64,000 nucleotides of DNA from Humulus lupulus (lineage: Eukaryota; Streptophyta; Magnoliopsida; Rosales; Cannabaceae). Made by a program: the position numbers and the translations under genes. The notes beneath the pieces are model-generated. The model made no database searches. It had not been told where the DNA came from and was given only the letters and a program-made list of their open reading frames with translations. The DNA lies in contig NC_084799.1 of assembly GCF_963169125.1 (NCBI RefSeq), forward strand, positions 63,224,643 through 63,288,642, given 5' to 3'. Of this stretch, positions 60,746-64,000 are shown one piece after another; within the stretch, counting starts at the first letter, position 1; every line of letters begins with the position of its first letter.

Positions 60746-61663
60746 AAATTAAATTTTTGTAATAGAATTTATGAATGGCAAGTGTGTGATTTAAAGGAAT
60801 AATGTAGTATTTACTAAGGTGGCAAATTATTTATGCTTGCTGAATTTTTAAGAAAAAGGCAATGAAATGAGCATGTAGAATTTATCGACTTTAAACGTTA
60901 ATTTTAAGAACACTCTTACGTATGCATGTTACATGCAAGTGTATTTGTACGTTCAAACATACACCTATTATTCAAACATAATATTTTTGTTTTGTAACCA
61001 TGAATGATTGATTGGTAGAATTGTCATTATTCTTTATGATTATATGTGATGTTATTGTATGAATAGAGTGGTAGTGCAACTTATGTTACGTGTGCATGGC
61101 CCATGTACACGTGGGGTATGTATGTTGGGCATGTGCATTCTTACGTGATTTTAAAGACGAACGTTTGATTATGATTATAGGCTTGTTGTGATGTACTCAC
61201 ACTATACTTTTGCTTGGACCTGAGGTAAGGAAGTTAGTTAGAATTTTTCTATGAATTATGTTATGAAAGGTATGAATTGTTATGTTGCAAAAATTAAAGT
61301 GTTATGAAAAGCATATGTTGTGATAAGCCAAGTGCTATGAAAAGTGTGAACTCTATGTTTTTATATGAAATGTTATACATGTATGGCGTGTGGTGTCCTA
61401 TGAAAGAATAATGATCAAGATGAGCGCCAAGAATAATTAAGAAATTTGTCTTATGAACTATGTTCAAGTTATGTCAGTGGGACTTATTATTTTATTTCAT
61501 TTCCAAATATTGCATAAAGACATAATTTTTTTTCTTCAAACTATTGGGCCCATATTGCATGTTTTAATAAGGCCCCACTGAACTTTTCCTTAAAATGGTA
61601 TTTTTCTAATTCATGTGATATGAGCGACGTTTTATAAAGTAATAGATTATGGCGCACTTTACA
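60746..61663 (+). repeat. 3' LTR of element B, last segment
   Basis: Resumes after CACTA E with AAATTAAATTTTTGTAATAG, matching 5' LTR 31681 onward. About 480 bp present in the 5' LTR (near 32320-32795) is missing here. It ends GCACTTTACA at 61663. Confidence 0.9.
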
Positions 61664-61668
61664 AAGGT

Positions 61669-62213
61669 GGACAAAGGTAGCCACAAAGTTGACCATGGAG
61701 GTCATATAGAGGACCATTAGAGCTTTCTCGTAGTTATCACTTCCATTTACATGCGTAGTGCGCACATAGATTTTCTATATGATGATGATTGTGATGATGT
61801 TTATGATGTTATGTCTTATTATGATATGAGATGATGGTTTGGCTATATCAGGTTTGCTTTATGATGATGTTTGGTTTGATTCTCTTTACTGGTCTTTAGC
61901 TCACCCTCTTTTTCCTCTCCACATGCAAGATTTGATTATATATGTGCATGGTGAGCAGGGACCGTTCCAAGAAAGTGTATGTGCTCTGTGAGGGGACCCC
62001 ATGGACGACGAATATCCTAAGAACACCATAATTTATTATTAGTTTTATGAAATACATTTATTTTATGTTCGAGCATATTTTATATAATTGCCTGTTTTGG
62101 CATTATCTTTTATGAAACTCAGATATGGATCATTTATAAAGACTACTTTTTTTTTGCATTTATAATGTTTACTCAAAGAATATGTCCTAGTTAAATTAAA
62201 TTAGGGTGTTACA
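61669..62213 (+). repeat. Right part of solo LTR X
   Basis: Follows element B and the AAGGT repeat and ends ATTAGGGTGTTACA. It contains TTTAGCTCACCCTC at 61897, as in related gypsy LTRs. Partner of 28860-29858. No gene. Confidence 0.72.
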
Positions 62214-62267
62214 ATAGTTTATCACAATACCTTGACACTACAACAAAATAGAGGTTTTATGACTTTA

Positions 62268-62525
62268 TTTGGGAGACATTGGAAGTCTACAATGTCTCCC
62301 AATTGGGGAGACGTTGCTGCTAGGGTCATTGTAGGTATATATCCCATGTCTCCCATTGGGAGACGTGGGAAGTGACTCACCTCTCCCAATGGGAGACGTG
62401 GGAAGTCCCTAGGAGACATCCAACGTCTCCCATTGGGAGAGGTGAGTCACTTCCCACCTCTCCCACTGGGAGACGTGGGAAGTCTCCCACCTCTCCCAAT
62501 GGGAGACATTGAAAGTCTCTCACAT
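62268..62525. repeat. Palindromic subterminal array of CACTA F
   Basis: At least eight copies of GGGAGACRTKGGAAGT in both orientations, many joined as CTCCCAATGGGAG. GC content is much higher than in the surroundings. It offers many CG and CNG sites for methylation. Confidence 0.9.
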
Positions 62526-62849
62526 TTAAAAAAAATAAATTAAATAAATTTATAATTAATATTATTTTAATTTGATTTAATAATTAATTAAATTGAAATA
62601 ATATTAATTTAAATTGAAATTATTTTAATTTAAATTGAAATGATTTTAATCTAAATTTAAATTGATTTAATAATCAATTAAATTGAAAGAAAAAAAAAAA
62701 AATTTGTTAGACATATACAAGAAATACAATATTTGTTAGACATATTCAAAATGAACAAATATTGCATTGTGTATGAAGAAAGAGTTAAAAAAAAAAACCT
62801 ATCAACGAGGTCGGTAACTTTGGATTATCGGCAACATATATGTCGCTCA

Positions 62850-63109
62850 TTATTGTCGCAACTCATCAATTTGTGCCTCTGTATATGATGTGCTTGTTAG
62901 CTGCAAGAAATATAAAGTAAAATATATTAATTAATTATTTGATTACATTTATAGTTTCAAAAATAATTTGTAAATTTTAATTAATAATACCGTTCTCAAG
63001 TAATGTCCGGGACTCGCATGTTCAATCAAGTAATGCCCGTTCTCAACTAATCGTTTATTATCCTAACTAATATCGGGCAGCATTTCCCCTATAATAGTGA
63101 CATAACCAT
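62850..63109 (-). CDS. Two 3'-terminal exons of a CACTA F gene (partial, one in-frame stop)
   Basis: On the minus strand an acceptor (CTATTCACATGCAG) opens an exon at 63109 that ends at 62991 before GTATTATT. It reads GYVTIIGEMLPDIS, a stop (TAG), then RLVENGHYLIEHASPGHYLR. The next exon, 62900-62850, follows TTTCTTGCAG and reads LTSTSYTEAQIDELRQ, then TAA. The phases fit. The position near the element end suits the last exons of the second CACTA gene, but I do not recognise the peptides with certainty. The single stop suggests a broken copy. Confidence 0.5.
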
Positions 63110-63307
63110 CTGCATGTGAATAGCAAAACAAACAATTCAAACAACATACAATAAGTTTCTTCCTTATAGAATGCCTATATAAAATTAATTGTTTATTATC
63201 CTAGATAAAATCGGGCAGCATTTCCCCTATAATAGTGACCTAGCCATCTACATGTGAATAGCAAAACAAACAATTCAAACAACATACAATAAGTTTCTTC
63301 CTTATAG
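63053..63307. repeat. 117-bp direct repeat, period 138 bp, covering an exon and its acceptor
   Basis: 63053-63169 and 63191-63307 are nearly identical. Each includes the minus-strand acceptor and first part of the exon ending at 62991. A second, shorter duplication (CGCAGCACACA to ACCTACTTCACTA) lies at about 63309-63351 and 63382-63419. Confidence 0.92.
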
Positions 63308-63419
63308 CTCCGCAGCACACAGTCAAATTTCTCAGAACCTACTTCACTAATACACACAAGTTATCAACCTTCTGTTATCACCGCAGCACACAATTTTAAT
63401 CTCAGAACCTACTTCACTA

Positions 63420-64000
63420 TGGATGAATATTTAAGATATTCAAACTCCTCTAACATTTGTTTAATAATATTAAAAGTAGAAGTAAGAGAATATATATTTA
63501 CCTCTTGCAATTAATAATCCAAAAGCTAGCAAAATTACTTCAAGTAGTAATCGAATTCGCTATTAAATCCACAAACCAATATAAATAAATTAATAAATAA
63601 TAAATAAAATATCACTAAATATCTAGCAATATATAACTTATTATTATAATTTTAGAAACTTAATTACCTCAAATGTGTGATTGATAGATATAGAAGTTTT
63701 GATGCAAAGTACTCTCTAAAATCTCACCACCAAAATCACAACCTACGAAATTAAATTAATTAATATGTTAAACATTACTAAACAAATATCACTAAATTCC
63801 TAATAAGTAAATGATTGGTAAACAAATAAAAAAAAAACTCCAATGAGCCACTAATTATAACCTAAACAAAAAATCAATAAAAAATTTCATAACCTAAAAT
63901 CTCAATAATCAACAAAAACATAAATTTTTTCATATATTTATATTTTTAAAATTATTTAATAAATTTATTTTAACATAATAACTATATATATATATATATA
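63420..64000. other. AT-rich interior of CACTA F, nothing recognised
   Basis: No coding pattern or structured repeat is supported. The window ends in a (TA)n run at 63983-64000. Confidence 0.5.

Larger units (their letters stand above)
29859..61663 (+). mobile_element. Ty3/gypsy LTR retrotransposon B, hosting several later insertions
   Basis: Plus-strand gypsy element of the same family as A. In order: 5' LTR (29859-33058, missing its first ~318 bp), degenerate primer-binding site, an extra ORF, gag, protease, RT, an LTR-like insert, integrase, a solo LTR insert, integrase end with chromodomain-like tail, and a 3' LTR (40926-61663) itself broken by copia D and CACTA E. The direct repeat AAGGT flanks it at 29854-29858 and 61664-61668, inside X. 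Many stops and shifts show it is inactive. Removing the inserts would leave an element of about 12 kb with LTRs near 3 kb. Confidence 0.88.
62236..64000. mobile_element. Left end of another CACTA transposon F (runs off window)
   Basis: Begins CACTACAACAAAATAGAGG at 62236, preceded by TGA as the possible 3-bp duplication. The subterminal region at 62268-62525 is built from GGGAGACGTGGGAAG and its complement, often as TCTCCCATTGGGAGA palindromes. An AT-rich stretch (62526-62790) follows, then minus-strand exons of the element. The right end is not in the window. The terminal repeat and subterminal motifs differ from element E, so it is another family. Confidence 0.85.

Overview
The window is repeat-rich nuclear DNA from a flowering plant, most likely a eudicot with a large genome; I cannot name the species. 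The evidence is plant-type Ty3/gypsy and Ty1/copia LTR retrotransposons primed by initiator tRNA-Met, plant CACTA (En/Spm) DNA transposons with TNP2-like transposase and Ulp1-like domains, GT-AG introns, AT-rich intergenic DNA, and gene fragments whose closest relatives as I know them are plant MMS19, ATAD5/ELG1 and nucleoside hydrolase NSH3. I see no bacterial, organellar, rRNA, tRNA or CRISPR features.

Layout. 1-5685: a minus-strand gypsy element (Z) with a 2.2-kb 5' LTR, running off the left edge; its RT-RNase H frame is open for 585 codons. Z sits inside a decayed plus-strand gypsy element (A, 5686-10465). 10466-13571 is AT-rich with no clear gene. 13572-18753 holds a small minus-strand gene (100 aa, Cys-x2-Cys plus helical tail) whose start codon is separated from its TATA box by a complete short-LTR copia element (C, 13878-18637, target duplication ATGAT). 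A possible broken paralogue lies at 20219-20470, its 5' part tandemly duplicated. 20731-28531 is a mosaic of intron-containing fragments of at least three unrelated host genes (MMS19, ATAD5, NSH3) plus unidentified exons, ending at an orphan CACTA terminus with 34-bp palindromic repeats.

28860-62213 is a nested set of mobile elements. A solo LTR (X) is split by gypsy element B (29859-61663). B carries one LTR-like insert between its RT and integrase regions, a minus-strand solo LTR in its integrase, and, in its 3' LTR, both a 10.2-kb copia element (D, 42655-52868, duplication GTTTT) and a 7.5-kb CACTA element (E, 53287-60745, duplication AAA). D contains a further solo LTR (48672-49271, duplication CTATG). 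From 62236 another CACTA element (F) begins and leaves the window on the right.

No ordinary intact host gene other than possibly the 100-aa gene is visible. The parts do not form a pathway. They record repeated insertion, decay and host-gene capture. The observations most worth following are the multi-gene capture mosaic (two of its three identifiable donors are genome-maintenance genes), the split Cys-x2-Cys small gene and its relative, an extra ORF between the primer-binding site and gag of element B, the CACTA Ulp1-like domain whose catalytic Cys position is Val, and the insertion chronology readable from target duplications.
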